A DNA stretch of 64,000 nt from the NCBI GenBank assembly GCA_026014585.1, contig JAOZIA010000024.1, positions 434,001 through 498,000 of the forward strand, in the 5' to 3' direction. Below, piece by piece: positions 63,523 to 64,000 of the stretch; the first letter of the stretch is position 1, and each line of letters starts with the position of its first letter. This stretch comes from Candidatus Bathyarchaeota archaeon. GTDB lineage: Archaea; Thermoproteota; Bathyarchaeia; Bathyarchaeales; Bathycorpusculaceae. A program made the position numbers and the translations under genes. Under the pieces are notes generated by a model. It was not told the origin of the DNA, did not search any database, and was given only the letters and a program-made list of their open reading frames with translations.

Positions 63523-64000
63523 TTATTCTGGAAAACGCAACTTTCTACCCCATTGACAAGGAAATTCAACTGAACGAGTAGTTTTATGCTGCTGTTGCCG
63601 CAGCCCCAACGCTAAATCAACAAATTCTTTGACCTTCACGTGCTCAAAATCCCAGTTTGGCGTTCCATAGCTCAAGCCGCTACACATTGTATCTGCATAA
63701 ACGTAAAGTTGGGCTTTGCCATAGTTGAATATCGCTTGTTTTTCTTTGCCATATTTTGGTTGAGAGAGAACTTTGAAGGGCCAGAGTTTACAGGCATCAG
63801 GCTTCATATCTTGTAACACACAAGAATAATTGAAGGCATTATTACGAAGAAAAGCACAACTGCCATCGCTACCTCGTTTAATAAAAAACCGATTTAGACC
63901 AGTCACAGTGTTTTCCACGCCAAAAGTTTGGCTGATTTTGAGCCATTCAGGAAAATTTAAAACTACGCCGTAGAGTTTGCAGCAGTAGCCGCATCCTTTG
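63523..64000 (-). CDS. YkgJ-type CxxC cluster protein, partial (N-terminus outside window)
   Basis: The frame continues through the window end. It reads KGCGYCCKLYGVV, then GSDGSCAFL, SCVLQDMKPDACKLWPFKV. This is the YkgJ/UPF0153 cysteine-cluster family, whose C-x2-CC...C...C-x-P-C pattern likely binds iron or zinc. The open frame from the GTG at 63918 is only a part of the gene. Convergent with the radical SAM gene. Confidence 0.85.
   Translation of the reverse strand, partial: KGCGYCCKLYGVVLNFPEWLKISQTFGVENTVTGLNRFFIKRGSDGSCAFLRNNAFNYSCVLQDMKPDACKLWPFKVLSQPKYGKEKQAIFNYGKAQLYVYADTMCSGLSYGTPNWDFEHVKVKEFVDLALGLRQQQHKTTRSVEFPCQWGRKLRFPE

Overview
The window is a gene-dense chromosomal segment from an archaeon. 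The evidence is an archaeal translation initiation factor 1A, an archaeal-type leucyl-tRNA synthetase, an archaeal-type inositol-phosphate synthase, an AglJ-like S-layer N-glycosylation glycosyltransferase, an AF1577-family radical SAM enzyme, and a tRNA-Ser(GGA) with an intron at the canonical 37/38 position. Low G+C, many small zinc-ribbon proteins and several bacterial-looking genes (rubrerythrin, AAA_32-type Lon, PEBP, OsmC) fit an uncultivated TACK lineage such as Bathyarchaeia. That placement is an inference, not a demonstration.

Layout. 1-1760 (minus): a very tight four-gene operon of DUF2589-like and Trypco2-like small proteins, one carrying a helix-hairpin-helix tail. 2048-4594: zinc-ribbon protein, aIF1A, two uncharacterised proteins and a lone receiver domain whose start codon looks damaged. 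4584-10148 (minus): ABC ATPase, GT-C membrane protein, two FtsX-type permeases and a DUF1616 C-terminal-type protein. Divergent to these, 10233-17230 (plus) encodes the DUF1616 membrane half, two unknown membrane proteins, an Ig/DUF4129-type protein, a DUF4350 protein, a MoxR ATPase interrupted by an in-frame TAA, and a DUF58 protein. 17287-33424 (minus): a 13-gene surface glycan cluster with glycosyltransferases, methyltransferases, a flippase, and two FrhB-like/pyruvyltransferase modules (one split, one fused). 33554-34365: two coupled small genes. 34549-34664: tRNA-Ser(GGA). 34676-51132: mostly housekeeping and transport genes: Lon-like protease, a nuclease-fold protein, rubrerythrin, PEBP, two ABC-2 exporters, OsmC, DUF59, a HIT-TPR fusion, lipoate ligase, CysRS, and two tandem stand-alone Cache-type sensors with matching promoter regions. 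51219-53202: RAM-domain protein, a Cys-rich protein and inositol-1-phosphate synthase. 53408-56581: a 1057-residue SIR2-STAND-TPR protein ending in a cold-shock-like domain, a probable defence protein. 56725-64000: LeuRS, a polyprenyl synthetase, an MFS transporter, an AF1577-family radical SAM enzyme and a partial YkgJ-type cysteine-cluster protein.

The most interesting items are the SIR2-STAND-cold-shock fusion (whose usual catalytic His is a Leu), the DUF2589/Trypco2/HhH operon, the duplicated FrhB-pyruvyltransferase pair inside the glycan cluster, a three-copy dispersed repeat near 39.0 kb and 52.0 kb, a candidate structured RNA near 38.5 kb, and the premature stop in MoxR. No CRISPR array, transposase or rRNA was seen.
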